Source: Thinopyrum elongatum (Eukaryota > Streptophyta > Magnoliopsida > Poales > Poaceae). Taken from it: a DNA stretch of 64,000 nucleotides. Positions 45,269-56,689 of the stretch are shown in pieces; position 1 is the first letter of the stretch; the number at the start of each line of letters is the position of its first letter. The notes below the pieces were generated by a model. The model was given only the letters and a program-made list of their open reading frames with translations. It was not told the origin of the DNA and did not search any database. The translations under genes were made by a program, and so were the position numbers. Where the stretch lies: the NCBI GenBank assembly GCA_011799875.1, contig CM022297.1:540314795-540378794 (forward strand), written 5' to 3'.

Positions 45269-45775
45269 TGAAGTTTGGACGACGGGAAGACATGTGCATG
45301 CAACTATCTGTCAGTGCGGGCCGAAGTCAAACTGACTAAGAATAATACTCAGAGGTTACTTGTGTGAATTAGAAAGCAGGCTTGACTCAAAATTTCAAGA
45401 AAAAACTTGTGAAGACCGTCACCCGCAGGCTCGATCATCCCCTAGAGGATGATCAACTTTTATCTTTTACTGTAGATGGGATGGACACGTGTTCGTCTCT
45501 TGTCCACACAACGTACACTACTCTTTCCCATTCTTCACCAATCACCACACAGCACACCCAATTGTTCTTTTTTTTTTGGCTAGCTCACACATTGGTGACG
45601 TGACACTAAACAGCAGCATCCTTGCGTGGGCCAAATCAGAGCGTGGTACTGGTCAAATTATAGCTATATGGATGGTTGATGGTTATTGATGATTGGATGG
45701 CAAGCATGCAGCTAAGTCAGTAGATTGATCTTGCTGTGATCCTGGAAGAAAAGGGTTGACTGTTTATAAATACTA

Positions 45776-45846
45776 CTCCCCTCCGATAAAAAAAAAGTGA
45801 CATGGCTTTAGTCAAAAAAAATCTCGTGGCATTAGTTTAGTTTGTA
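45776..45846. mobile_element. Partial MITE, left end
   Basis: CTCCCCTCCGATAAAAAAAA follows TA and leads directly into the next Stowaway. No right terminus is seen. Possibly truncated by or hosting the neighbour. Confidence 0.35.
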
Positions 45847-45950
45847 CTCCCTTCGTTCGTTTTTATAAGAAGTTTTGGACAGCTAGCTTTGAACTGTTTT
45901 AGGCACAGTCTGAATTGTCTAAAATGTCTTATAAAAGTGAACAAAGGAAG
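45847..45950. mobile_element. Stowaway MITE, 104 bp
   Basis: Left end CTCCCTTCGTTCGTTTTTAT and inverted right end CTTCCTTTGTTCACTTTTAT, flanked by TA (45,845-45,846 and 45,951-45,952). Confidence 0.85.
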
Positions 45951-46146
45951 TAGCACATATAGTTTATCATGGTCTCCTGCCTGCTACCTCTGTGATACAT
46001 TATATTAATCAACTCCTGTCTCTAAGTGTGTTGCCATTTGATCCTTATAATTAATCCCGGACATATATATGTACCATAGAATAGCTCTAGATAATTTTTA
46101 CAAAGCCATGAAAGAAATAGCAAGTCTGCACAAGTTATTTTCAGTC

Positions 46147-46193
46147 AGATCATAGAACATCTCACTCGCAAAAAAAAGATCATAGAACATCTC
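46147..46193 (+). mobile_element. 13-bp poly(A) retroposition scar with 17-bp target duplication
   Basis: AGATCATAGAACATCTC occurs at 46,147-46,163 and 46,177-46,193, enclosing ACTCGC plus seven A residues. Confidence 0.65.
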
Positions 46194-46316
46194 CAGATTT
46201 TTTTGACGATTTTTGGTAATGGTGTCATCGGTGGTTCTATATTCTCACTCCAGGATCTGCCTCTTTCTGTGAGACCTCGTATTGGACGCAGGTATGCGTC
46301 AAATGGTTGAGGCTTC

Positions 46317-47433
46317 GCACAGGTTCAAGAGTCATGGGCCGGTTCGCTCTGGTGATGGCTCATTTCAGTGATTTTTATGGTTTTTTCTGTTTAGTACTTT
46401 TTTTAAAACGTCTCAAACTTTTTTAAAAAAAATTGGTTGTTTGATTTTTTATCTATGATTCTTTTCCTTTCGTTTTTTTATCAAAAATGTATGATGCGTG
46501 TTTTAAATAGGTATCGGGTATATTAAAAATGTTCAATATTTATTAAAAAGAAGTTCACCATATATATAAAATGTTCCTGTTTTTTATAAAACAAATGTTA
46601 ACTGTATGTGGAAAACTTTAAACATACCTTAAAAAATTTCACTTTATATAAAAATGTTTAGTGTATATTAAAAAAAGTTAATCCGACATTAAAAAAGTCC
46701 TGCTCGTATTAAAAATTGTTCATCATATATTAATGGCAGCGGAAGCGGTGGCACGTCGGCAGCCCGTGTAGGGACGGGTCGGTTCCCCAGGGACCTGGTT
46801 GCTATTTTTTGTTTTGTGGGGGTGATCTGTACAACTGGTTGGTGATAATATTTTTTCTAAGGTTCTTTTCGCACAGGTTCAAGAGTAATGGGCCGGTTCG
46901 CTCTGGTGATGGCTCATTTCAGTGATTTTTTTAGTTTTTTCTGTTCTAGTACTTTTTTTAAAACGTCTCAAAGAAAACTTTTTAAAAATATTGGTTGTTG
47001 GATTTTTTCTCTCCATGGTTCTTTTCTTTCGTTTTCTATCAAAAATGTATGATGTGTGTTTTAAATAGGTACCGGTATATTAAAAATGTTCAACATTTAT
47101 TAAAAAGAAGTTCACCATATATTAAAAATGTTCCCGTTTTTTATAAAACAAATGTTAACTGTATGTGGAAAAATGTAAACGTACCTTAAAAAATTTCACT
47201 TTATATAAAAAATGTTTTGTGTATATTAAAAAGTTAATCCGACATTAAAAAGTCCTGCTCATATTAAACATTCTTCATCATATATTAATGGCAGCGGAAG
47301 CGGTGGCACGCCGGCAGCCCGTGATGGATGCAGGGATGGGTCGGTTGCCCAGGGACATGGTTTGCTATTTTGTTGTTTTGTGGGGGTGATCTGTACAACT
47401 ATTTGGTGATAATATTTTTCTGAGGTTCTTATC
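46317..47433. repeat. Tandem duplication, 554-bp unit
   Basis: The phrase 'gcacaggttcaagagt' starts at 46,317 and 46,871 (offset 554). The two units stay colinear to about 47,433 with small indels and substitutions, ending 'ctaaggttcttttcgca' and 'ctgaggttcttatcgca'. Inside are many 'tattaaaaatgttca' phrases. Noncoding. Confidence 0.9.
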
Positions 47434-49262
47434 GCAAAAAGCGATTTTGTTATACATTAATTTTTTCAGTATATATAACAATAATGTGAGTATATTATAT
47501 TAGAAAATTAGTATAGAAAACTGAAAGTAAAAAATATATAAACCAGAAGAAGAAAAAACCCAAAAAGCAAAAAAAGCAAAAAACTGAAAACAAAACAACA
47601 AAACAGAAAAAAAATGTAAGAAAAAAAAAGAGGCCGACACGAGTGAAAGCTTCGAACTGGGACAACCCTTGGCGCCATGCTACGGCCGTAGGCTCCCCTG
47701 CGTCAACTAGGATTTGCTGAAATAACTAGTTAAGGGTTAACTCTTGCAAAGGTCACTCCCCACCTTCTTAGGTCCTAACAAGTAGTACACTGCATGTGTG
47801 CCACTTGTTGCAACCTCGGAGTTTTTTATTTTTTTATAGATTCGTTTATTCAAAAAGTTTTTATCTCTTGAACTGTGTGTCCATATATCGAACCATTTTC
47901 ACCGTGGATTTCTCCCATCGATATCTTTGAAACTTGATCCCATTCTAATAGGTTTTGACGAACCTTTTTTCACGAAAAAACCAGAAGAAAAAAACAAATA
48001 CCAAAAAATCTGAAAAAACACAAACAAAAAAAATGAACGAGATTTGCAGAGGTATGTGAACATTGACCCAATCATGCGCGAGATTTGCGGAGCCCCTGTC
48101 GAGGCAAACCGGAGGCGATCACAGGGCGAATACGCCTGGTTGATCCTCTGCCGGTAGTTTCTGAGCCAAAAGGTGCATGAGATCATGGTGGTGTGGATCT
48201 ATACCATGCCAGAAAGGAAAATTCGCTAGGTTCGAGGGACTAACTATGGATAAAACAAAATTGGGTCTATGAATTTTCCTACATATCCATATCAAGTGAT
48301 GCGGTTTTACCAAGTGCAAAGCATGGATTTAATACGTTGAGAGGATCGTTGTTGTTCCAATGCAAGTAAGAAAAGTGTTCTCATGCTAGATAATTATTAA
48401 ATCCAGAAACTATCAAACAATGAAAGGACAAATTAGCATGCAATTCTAATGATTCACGAAGAAGTCCACCTACTAGACACAGTATATACTCTAGAATTAT
48501 CTACTTATTTGCGCAAGCTTGAGATAGATAACCATCCACTTTGAAAACCTCTATCAAGATATTTCTTGTAGTATATAGTTTAGAATCATCTGTAAAATAG
48601 TGTCCTACCTAAAATGCATGCATACATATACATATAGTGTATCTAGTTATCACAAATTAATATACAAAGTCATGTGTTATGTATTATTTTATTTGTCTAT
48701 GATGTAGGAGAACTCAATATGTTTATGCAAAGGTTTATCACGGGGCATGTTCTCAGCATAGCCCACAACTAACCCAGGCATCCTTATGATTTATATTTGC
48801 AAGGGTGCTTAAAATGATAGACATTATATTGTATTGAAAACAATAATAGATATGGAAACTGATGAAAATGAAGTTTCATACTATTAGAGTACACTCGATC
48901 AGGAGATACATCGTACACTAATCATGCCAGGCTACCAAGAGAATGATACAATGAAAATGTGAGATTAAATCTGTAAACTACAATAATAAGCATAGAACTT
49001 AAAACAACAAAAAATCCATTCAACATTACAACAAACCTAAAAATTAAGAAAAGGTGTCTACATTTTACTGCAGAACATAAGCAATTTTCATTGGACACCT
49101 AACAAAACTAACACTAGCTAAGTTGTAAACTATTAGCTTAGAAATAACACAGATCATCATCATCAGAACCATGATAAATTTCAGACGATGACAACCCTAC
49201 AAGGCATGCAAAACTATCAAGGCAAATGCCAGACAAATACAGCTTAATTAGAACCTATATGG
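47434..49262. other. AT-rich noncoding DNA
   Basis: Includes A-rich 47,550-47,630 and a stretch around 47,860-47,970 ('tttttatctcttgaactgtg') that I recall from common Triticeae class II repeats. No ORF supported. Confidence 0.4.
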
Positions 49263-49270
49263 CCTAATAC

Positions 49271-49440
49271 CAATGTTCGGGAAAGCGTTTTTAAGCGTCG
49301 CTTAATCGCGCTTAAGCGCTGAGCGCTGGGTAAACGCTTCGCTTCTGGCCTTAGCGGCGATTTTAGCGTTTAGCGGTTTTTAGTGGCGATTTAGCGCTAG
49401 GCGCTGGCTACGCGTGCGCTGAGCGCGCTTACTCGATGGA
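49271..49440. promoter_or_regulatory. hAT left terminal and subterminal repeats
   Basis: Begins CAATGTTCGGGAAAGCG and contains more than a dozen AAGCG, CGCTT, AGCGC or TTAGCG strings in both orientations. The family expectation is that transposase binds such repeats; specific sites are inferred. Confidence 0.75.
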
Positions 49441-49490
49441 AAAGCGAGGGGAACGCTCTGAAAACGGTTTGGCTGGAGGGCCACAAGGGG

Positions 49491-49498
49491 TATAAAGG
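49491..49498 (+). promoter_or_regulatory. Candidate TATA box of the hAT gene
   Basis: TATAAAGG lies about 500 bp upstream of the ATG. A consistent 5'-UTR intron (TTCAG/GTGAGG at 49,695/49,696 to TAAGCAG/GG at 49,901/49,902) would bring the transcription start and ATG together. Confidence 0.55.
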
Positions 49499-49996
49499 GC
49501 TTGGCCCAAAACAGGCCTGTTCGGCTACGGTTACAGGATCCACAAGAGGGGGAACGAAGAGAGTTTTGTGGCGGCTGCTCCTACTCTGGATCCAGCGACG
49601 GCTCCTGGCGTTCTTCCTCCTCCTTGGCAGTCCACTGGATTTGGACACCTGCAGCTCCTCCTCCTCCTCCTGGACGTCCCCTCCTACCAGTTCAGGTGAG
49701 GATCTTCACCTCTCCTCTCCTCCTTCTCAGCTCCTCTTCTCCTCCTCTGTTCCTTAGATCCATAAATCCTCCTCTAATGTTTTCTTCAGTTCTCATCCAT
49801 AAGCAAGCATGCAGCACTGCAGTAGTAGTTTCTTTGTTGTTCTAGACTTCTAGTTCAGTTCTTTGTTTCATTCATTGCCTCATTGGTCTTTGCTTAAGCA
49901 GGGAGCAGGCAGCAACAGTTTAGTGGTTTGTTTAGGAATAGCAAAGCTGCAAAGGTAGGCACTAAAGAGGAATTTGTCTAGTACTACTGTACTAGT

Positions 49997-52572
49997 ATGG
50001 AGTCAGGAGGAGGAGATGGTGCTGGTTCTACTGCTGCAGCAACAACAGCAGAAGAGAGAGCAAAGGTTCTGAAGAGGAATTCCGATGATATGGGTTGGGC
50101 TTATGGTCAGCTTGTTGATCCTAACAATCTTCAGAGAGTGAAGTGCAATTTCTGCAGTCAGATTTTCACGGGAGGTATTTACCGGCTGAAGCAACACATT
50201 GCGGCAAACTCAAATGCGGTGAGGACCTGCCTGCGGTGCCCACAAGAAGCTAAAGAAGCTTGCTTAAAATCTTTTGAAGAAAAGGCATCAAAGAACCAAA
50301 AAAAGTATGAGCACGAGAAGGCTGTGAGAGATGCTGTTGTTATTGATGCATCATCTACTCCTCAAGGTCAAGCTCGAGATGATGATGAACTCACTTGTAT
50401 TGGTAGCTCACAACCTCATGTGTTAGGTCCTATAGATAAGTGGACATGTACAATTGACCCCAAGTTGTCTGGAGAAGCAAGACTCAAGCAAATGAAGATT
50501 AACAAGGCAGCATGGGAGGAGAGATCACTTCAAGCACATGAGTACATTGCAAGATGGGTGTATACCTATGGTAAGAGCTTGTTGCCCTGTTTTTTCCAAT
50601 TAAATTGTAGATTGTTTGCTGCCCTCCTATGCTAAGATGTGTCTCTCTTATATGCAATGCAGCAATATCGTTCAATGAAATTGACAATGATGAGTTTAGG
50701 CAAATGGTTCAAGCCATTGGTCAATTTGGCCCAGATCTAGATCCACCTAGTCAATATGATCTCTGGGAGACTTTGCTGAAGTCTGAGTATGCAAGAACCA
50801 AGAGTGAACTCAAGGAACGAGAGGTTGAGAAGGGCAAGCATGGTTGCTCTCTCATGACTGATGCTTGGACTGACATGAAGAGGAGAAGCATTATGAATCT
50901 GGTCACACATTGCTCGGAAGGTGTTAGCTTCATCAAGTCAAAGGAAACATCAGACACACCGCATACAAGTGAGATGATCTTCAATCTAGTTGACAAGACA
51001 ATTGAAGAATTAGGTGCTGAACATGTGGTGCAGGTTGTGACTGACAATGCTTCGAACAACATGGGGGCTAAGGATCTCTTGAAAGTGAAGAGGCCGAAGA
51101 TATTTTGGAGCTCATGTGCGACTCACACTGTCAATTTGATGCTCCAAGGGATTGGCAACTTAGCTAAGTTCAAGAAGATAATTGATCAAGCCAAGGCTTT
51201 CACAATATTTGTGTATGGGCACCATTGCACCTTAGAGTGCATGAGATCCTTCACCAAGAAGAGAGAAATCATAAGGCCGGGAGTAACTAGATTTGCTTCC
51301 CAATTCCTCACTTTGCAAAGCCTTGCAGACAAGGCTGATTCACTAAGAAAGATGGTGGTTTCCTCTAAGTGGGATAAGATCAAGGATGTGCACTCAAAGA
51401 AAGGAAAGGATGCTACAGCCATAATTCTCAACAAGCCCTTCTGGAAGGGTGTGAATCTTTGCATCAAGGTGTTCGAGCCATTGGTGAAGGTCCTCCGGTT
51501 GGTTGATGGTGATGCACGGCCCTCAATGGGCTTTCTGTATGGAGAGATTGTGAAGGCAAAGAAAGAAATCAAAGAGGCCTTTGGTAACGTCGAGGCACGA
51601 TACAAAGATGTGTTAGCTATAGTTCAAAAGAAGATGAAAGATAGGCTTGATGCCCCACTGCAGTTGACTGCATATTTGCTGAATCCACACTATAGCTATG
51701 CAGATGACAGCATATTTGATTCTGTTGACATCAATACAGGCTTCTATTCTTGTGTGGAGACATTCTATCATGGTGATGAAAACATGCAAGACAAAGTTGT
51801 GAACTATGAAATAGGCAAGTTCCAAAGCAGAGAGGGTTCCTTTGCAAAGAAGCATGCTAGGACTTGCCAAAACTTTGACTACAATCCTGGTTAGTCATTA
51901 CTTGCAAAACTTTCACTTAGTTGCATAATTTGTCCAGTACTCAAGTTCCTATAGTATTATTAGTTCCTAACTATGAAAAAATTTCTCTTCCTAGTGGCTT
52001 GGTGGAGAATGTATGGAGGTGAGACACCAGGGCTGAAGGACATGGCTATGAAGATCCTTTCTTTGACCTCAAGTTCTTCCGGCTGTGAGAGAAATTGGAG
52101 TTGTTTTGAGTCGGTTAGTTTCCAAAGCTGAATTTGTTCCAATGCTTTGTCAAGTTCATATTAACTAGTTCCTGACTAGTAGCATTGGCACTTGTAGATA
52201 CATACCAAGAGGAGAAACAGACTTACAACAGATCGCCTCAATCAGCTTGTGTACATACAGTTCAACTCAAGGCTGTTATCCAAGAAGAAAAAGATCAAGC
52301 AGAGGAAGAACATTGATGTTCTCCTCAGTACTGATGCATCTGAAGCACAAGGCTTCTTGTTTGAGGGAGGAGATGATCATGCTTTCATGGTGTTTCCAGA
52401 TGGAGATGAGGGAGCAGATGGCATACCTTGGAGTGTGGTTGGAGATGCTATGGGAACCAGTGAACAACTTGAGCTTCGTCGAAGTGCAAGGGTTAGAGAT
52501 CTCCATGATGAAGAGTTTGAGTCAGACGAAGAAGAAGTAGAGGAGACAGATTCAGAGGAGGAGGACATATAG
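49997..52572 (+). CDS. hAT transposase, four coding exons, 764 aa
   Basis: Model: exons 49,997-50,570, 50,663-51,889, 51,995-52,113 and 52,198-52,572. All introns are GT-AG, the joined length is 2,295 nt and there is no internal stop. An N-terminal BED-type zinc finger has C50, C53, H67 and C78 (VKCNFC ... LKQHI). A DUF659/RNase H-like core follows, with SLMTDAWTD (D258) and VVTDNASNN (D319) as likely catalytic aspartates and a CATHTVNLML segment. The hAT dimerisation region spans exons 3-4 (CERNWS at 631-636, then NRLTTDRLNQLVY). The tail is highly acidic. The protein would excise and reinsert the element. The ATG chosen gives the only upstream start before the BED finger. Retained introns would truncate it. 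Residue numbering assumes this splicing; cDNA is not available. Confidence 0.88.
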
Positions 52573-52644
52573 TACGAGGATGATGAAGATGAAGTGGTGA
52601 CTGGGCGCACTTATATGGATGAGGACTGATCCATGAAGTCATGA

Positions 52645-52745
52645 ACTGCTACTTGGCTGCTGCTGTTTGGTTGCTGCTGCTGATGCTGCTTGGCTGTTGC
52701 TGCTGTTTGGCTGCTGCTGCTGCTGCTTGGCTGCAGCTGCCATTT
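52645..52745 (+). repeat. Imperfect GCT-trinucleotide repeat in the hAT 3' region
   Basis: Repeated CTGCTGCTG and TTGGCTGCTG strings downstream of the stop codon. They lie in the presumed 3' UTR. Confidence 0.8.
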
Positions 52746-52959
52746 ATCTTATATGCTCTAAGACAATATTATGCATTTATGCTTGCTGTGTGAACCACTG
52801 AACCTTATCTTTATGTGTTATTTGGCTATTTGTTGTGGTTTGTGAACCACTGAACCTCAACCTTATATGCTATTGCAGATTTTCAGTTGCCTATGTGCTA
52901 TATTTCCTGTCTTCTTGTGCATATTATTCAAAAACAGCCAAATTCTGGCAAATTTTAAA

Positions 52960-53054
52960 AAAATGCTTAATCCTGGTTAAGCTGCGCTTAAGCGGCCATT
53001 GCTCTAAGCTGTGGCCTTCCGCTCCGCTTACGCTTACCGCTTGGTTGAACATTG
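52960..53054. promoter_or_regulatory. hAT right terminal and subterminal repeats
   Basis: Contains GCGCTTAAGCGG and CGCTTACGCTTACCGCTT and ends GAACATTG. It mirrors the left end in motif content. Confidence 0.75.
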
Positions 53055-53062
53055 CCTAATAC

Positions 53063-53749
53063 AATAGAATATCTAACTAAACTATCTCTAGATCTCATCC
53101 ATCGGGCTGACATGGTTGTACCCCCAAACAAACTAGCACAACACCCGACTAGCTACACAAGGGCACACATGTAGTCGGGGACGAACACAAGCACAAATAG
53201 CATGTACAAGCTTAAAGATACAAAATTCAACCAGAAACTAACATGTGCACCTAATATGCGGTGGCATGAGTTAACAAACATACAAAATCAGATCCAGCTA
53301 GATCTAGAAAAAGTTGACACCAAGGTTGAAAGCAGGAGCTAGAGGAACCACCCACTGAAGAGTACGGGATGAACAGACCAAGCACGCGGAGAGGGATAAC
53401 TCGGAGTGGAAATATTCAAGCACGAGGAGCGGGAGAGATGGGTGTGGAAATCTCCACGGAGGAGCCCATCTCCCTCTTCTCTCCTACTTTTGTTGTTTGT
53501 GCATGGACAATGCCTTGGCGAAAGAAGAAAGACAGAAGCAACTATAGCAAGGGGAATTAGATAAATTCAAAGTAGAGAAAAATACATGGGTGCATGGATC
53601 AACGAGTGACCCGAAACTCGTTGCGGCCCGATAACAAAATAAATGTACACCTCAAGCATGAATTGCTGCGCAAGATCAAACGGCTAAAAAATTCGATTGC
53701 AAGCAAATTGTTTTTAGCTGATTAGAAAATAGCAAAACTGTTATTTATA
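53063..53749. other. Intergenic DNA right of the hAT element
   Basis: Nothing supported. Sequence reads as moderately AT-rich, with no domain in its short frames. Confidence 0.4.
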
Positions 53750-54131
53750 GGGTATATTTGGTTGAAATGAGAAGTGGAGGAAAATCATAGGAATATGAAT
53801 TTTCCCTACAATGACACTACTCATGTGTTATGTACAAATGAATGGACCAATGAAATGGAGTAAGTTTTCATTTGATCTCTATTTCAATGGAAAAACACCG
53901 GAATATTATTACTTTTCAAATTTCTATGCATGAAGAATGAGACATAGATCCTTTGTGGTATAATCATGTTTATCCGTATTCATGTGTTTTTCCTATTGTA
54001 GTGAAGCAAACTTCCATGCTTTCAAAATTCATGTGTTTTTTGACCATATGTTTTGTGCTTGCGGTACTATCATATTCCCGTGTGTGTTTCATGTTCCTAA
54101 ATTTTTACAATCCCACAGACAAAAGAGGCCC
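53750..54131. mobile_element. Tourist/Harbinger-like MITE, second copy
   Basis: Same family as 21,333-21,740: shared 'atcataggaatatgaa', 'tacaatgacactac' and 'gaatggacca'. Left end GGGTATATTTGGTTGAA and inverted right end GGGCCTCTTTTGTCT are more decayed. Similarity to the first locus goes on to about 54,245. Confidence 0.6.
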
Positions 54132-54455
54132 AAACATGATGTAATATATGTCGACTAGCATAGTTTATATATGAATCCACATTCTTTAGATCTTACCAAA
54201 TCTGACTTGGCTATAGAGTTTAGACCAAGTTCATAGAAAATCCTAACATGAAATTTTACTTGGGGCCATTAAGTAAGGGTGAGGTGCCCCAAACCCTATG
54301 ATACGGGGACGTCTCTATAAAGGGGCAGGGGGCACGTGCCCCCCGACGGCTTTTGTTCTTGTACAATCATGCCACCTCCCCCATCTCCTTACGCACTGTC
54401 TAACACATCTCTGCGCAGCCGACTTCGAGCACGTTCGTGTGGAATCCTTAGAGGC

Positions 54456-54549
54456 ATGAAGGTTGCAACACATTTTTTTAGAAAAGGAGGATTACCCCTG
54501 GCCTCTGCATCTGAGTGATGCATGCAGCCCGATGAAGGCTGCAACACAT
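54456..54549 (-). mobile_element. 58-bp LINE-tail scar with 18-bp target duplication
   Basis: ATGAAGG(T/C)TGCAACACAT occurs at 54,456-54,473 and 54,532-54,549 (one mismatch). The insert starts with T7, then reads AGGAGGATTACCCCTGGCCT and 'gatgcatgcagccc', the inverted 3' end of the LINE family at 9.9 kb and 40.7 kb. Only the tail of the LINE was copied. Confidence 0.85.
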
Positions 54550-55302
54550 GGATAAAATGTTTGTGGGATATCGCAAGGAGGAGACTGTAGATGTGTGTCA
54601 CCAACTCTTCTTCCGCTAACAGGACTGCGCGTCTAGTGGTAAAATCAAACCCTTGATCTCTTACTAGTTACTACAACATTTGATTGGTTGTTCGCGGTAA
54701 ATATTGTATTCTGCACTACTATAGCATAAATCATTCTCCAATTATTATAGGACAAAAATCCAACCATTGCCATGTAACAATTGCATACATTTCTATAAAT
54801 TTTCCATGATGTAGCACATGATGTTTTCTAAATTTTCCATGTGACAGAAAAAATATCTGAATTTGCCATGTTGTAGAAAACAAAACATTCTAACAACTGC
54901 CATGCGACTAGTATAAAGCATGGCAAATCCCCATCTCGAGGAAAGGGAGGAAGATGGACATACCTCGTCAGGGCTCGATTCGTATCTCATTGATGTTGGT
55001 GCATCATGCAACCCTGATTCCCTCCGACTGTCAAGACAGAAGAGGGAGTAGCTGCGGTGACTACAGAGGCAGCGTGGGGAGGGGGGCGATAGAGAAAACA
55101 CCGGCGATGATGAACAACCATGTCGAAGGCTGGGAGGCGATGTGGGTGAGAAGAGGATGTCATGGGTCCCACCGTGCCTTGCCCCCCACCCCCACCCCTC
55201 AAGTATTGCTTACTAGCACTTGAGCCTCGCTGGAGCGCGGAACCATGCATCACAACACGCTAGATGTGGCATCTTGGAAGAGCCAAGCTGGCGGTGGCGG
55301 TA
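54550..55302. other. Intergenic DNA left of the CACTA element
   Basis: AT-rich to 54,900 with repeated 'ttgccatg/ttttccatg' phrases, then more GC-rich. No gene supported. It ends with GTA just before the CACTA terminus. Confidence 0.4.
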
Positions 55303-55319
55303 CACTAGTAGAAAACAGG

Positions 55320-55600
55320 GCTTTGGTTGAGGCCAGGATAAGGGCATTAATCCCGGTTCACTCACGAACCGGGACCAAAGGGTGCATCGGTCCCGGTTCG
55401 TGAGGCCAGGGCGCCGGCCGGGCCTTGGGGGCCATTGGTCCCGGTTCGTATGACACTTTTGGTCCCGGTTCCAGACACGAACCGGGACCAATGGGCCTCG
55501 CTCCTGGCCCAGCACCTTTACTCCCGGTTGGTGGCTGGAACCGGGACCAAAGGTCAGTCTTCTGTCCCGGTTCTAGCCACCAACCGGGACTAAAGAGAAG
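55320..55600. promoter_or_regulatory. CACTA subterminal hairpin repeats
   Basis: Inverted pairs of GGTCCCGGTTCG-type strings at about 55,350-55,385, 55,393-55,405, 55,437-55,490 and 55,525-55,595. In this superfamily such repeats bind the accessory protein; folding into RNA hairpins is also possible. Confidence 0.75.
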
Positions 55601-56016
55601 CCTATATATACCCCTGCCCGCTCACTGCTCTATTCGCTCACTGCTTTGTTTTTTTGGCCGGCCGTGGGAGAGGTGTGTGTTGCTCTAGCTCACCTCCTAT
55701 GCACATGAGGTGTTCGATGAAACGCCCGAGCCACACTTAAGCTTTCTCCTCTCCAAGCTCCTTGTCCAAGCTCCATTTTCCTCAAGATTTGTCTAGGTTT
55801 GCCGGTCCGTCCTGTCCCGTCCCCGTCCTCACCGCCGTCGATCGCCCGCGCCGATCTCGTCGCCGGCACCACCGTGGTGAGCCTCAGTAATAACATTTGA
55901 TCACTACTATACTTTGGTCTTAATGTGATGATGAACTTCTATTAATTTGGTCACTTCTCTATTCATGATGTTCTGTAATGGTTTTTGACACACTTAATTA
56001 TATATAATGCACGTAG

Positions 56017-56466
56017 ATGAACCGGCAATGGATGTACGGTGACAGACGCACCTCCGAGTACATTAAGGGCGTGCATAATTTTCTCGAAGTGGCTGAGGCA
56101 AACAAGCAGAATGGTTTTATGTGTTGTCCATGCCCTATCTGTGGGAATACGAAGTATTACTCTAACTCGAAAACCCTTCACATCCACCTGCTTGAGAAGG
56201 GTTTCATGCCACACTATAATGTTTGGACCAAGCACGGAGAAAGAGGGGTTATGATGGAAGACAACGAAGAAGAATAGGATGATGACAACTATCCGCCCCC
56301 TGAATACGGTGATGCTGCAACGGGGGAAGCTGAAGATCAAGAGGAACAAGACGATGTGCCTGATGATGAGCTTCGCCGGGTCATTGTTGATGCAAAGAGA
56401 CAATGCCAAAGTGAAAGGGAGAAGTTGAAGTTCGATCGCATGTTAGAGGATCACAAAAAAGGGTAA
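56017..56466 (+). pseudogene. TNP2-type transposase, N-terminal fragment
   Basis: ATG at 56,017 opens MNRQWMYGDRRTSEYIKGVH, the transposase-associated domain, with a Cys/His cluster CCPCPICGN and a later HLLEKGFMPHYNVW. TAG at 56,275-56,277 interrupts, but the same frame stays open with an acidic stretch and reaches LEDHKKG before TAA at 56,464-56,466. Family members continue for hundreds of residues with the catalytic domain, absent here. The 14-mer TAACCCCGGCCCGA occurs at 56,464 and again about 40 bp on, at the presumed deletion scar. Confidence 0.85.
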
Positions 56467-56689
56467 CCCCGGCCCGAGACAATGCCTAAGCCAAAGTTAA
56501 AAGTATAACCCCGGCCCGATAAACTTTGACATGAGGGGGGACGTCGGACATGCATGAGAGAGGCAGTCCGCAACTAATCCATTGCTCATATATGCATATG
56601 ATTCCTTGTTGTGATTAGCTAGGTCTATGTTTGCCACTAATCCATCTCTCATGTTTGTATATTGCCATGTTGTAATATTTGCAGAAACT

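Larger units (their letters stand above)
49263..53062 (+). mobile_element. Structurally intact autonomous-type hAT transposon, 3,784 bp
   Basis: The element proper is 49,271-53,054. The 8-mer CCTAATAC flanks it at 49,263-49,270 and 53,055-53,062, the size expected of hAT target duplications. Termini are CAATGTTC and its inverse GAACATTG; after three mismatches AAGCG also matches. The first about 170 bp and last about 90 bp are packed with AAGCG/CGCTT and TTAGCG strings, as expected for subterminal transposase-binding repeats. The central gene has an unbroken spliced reading frame. This is the only coding element in the window with no visible lesion. Confidence 0.93.
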
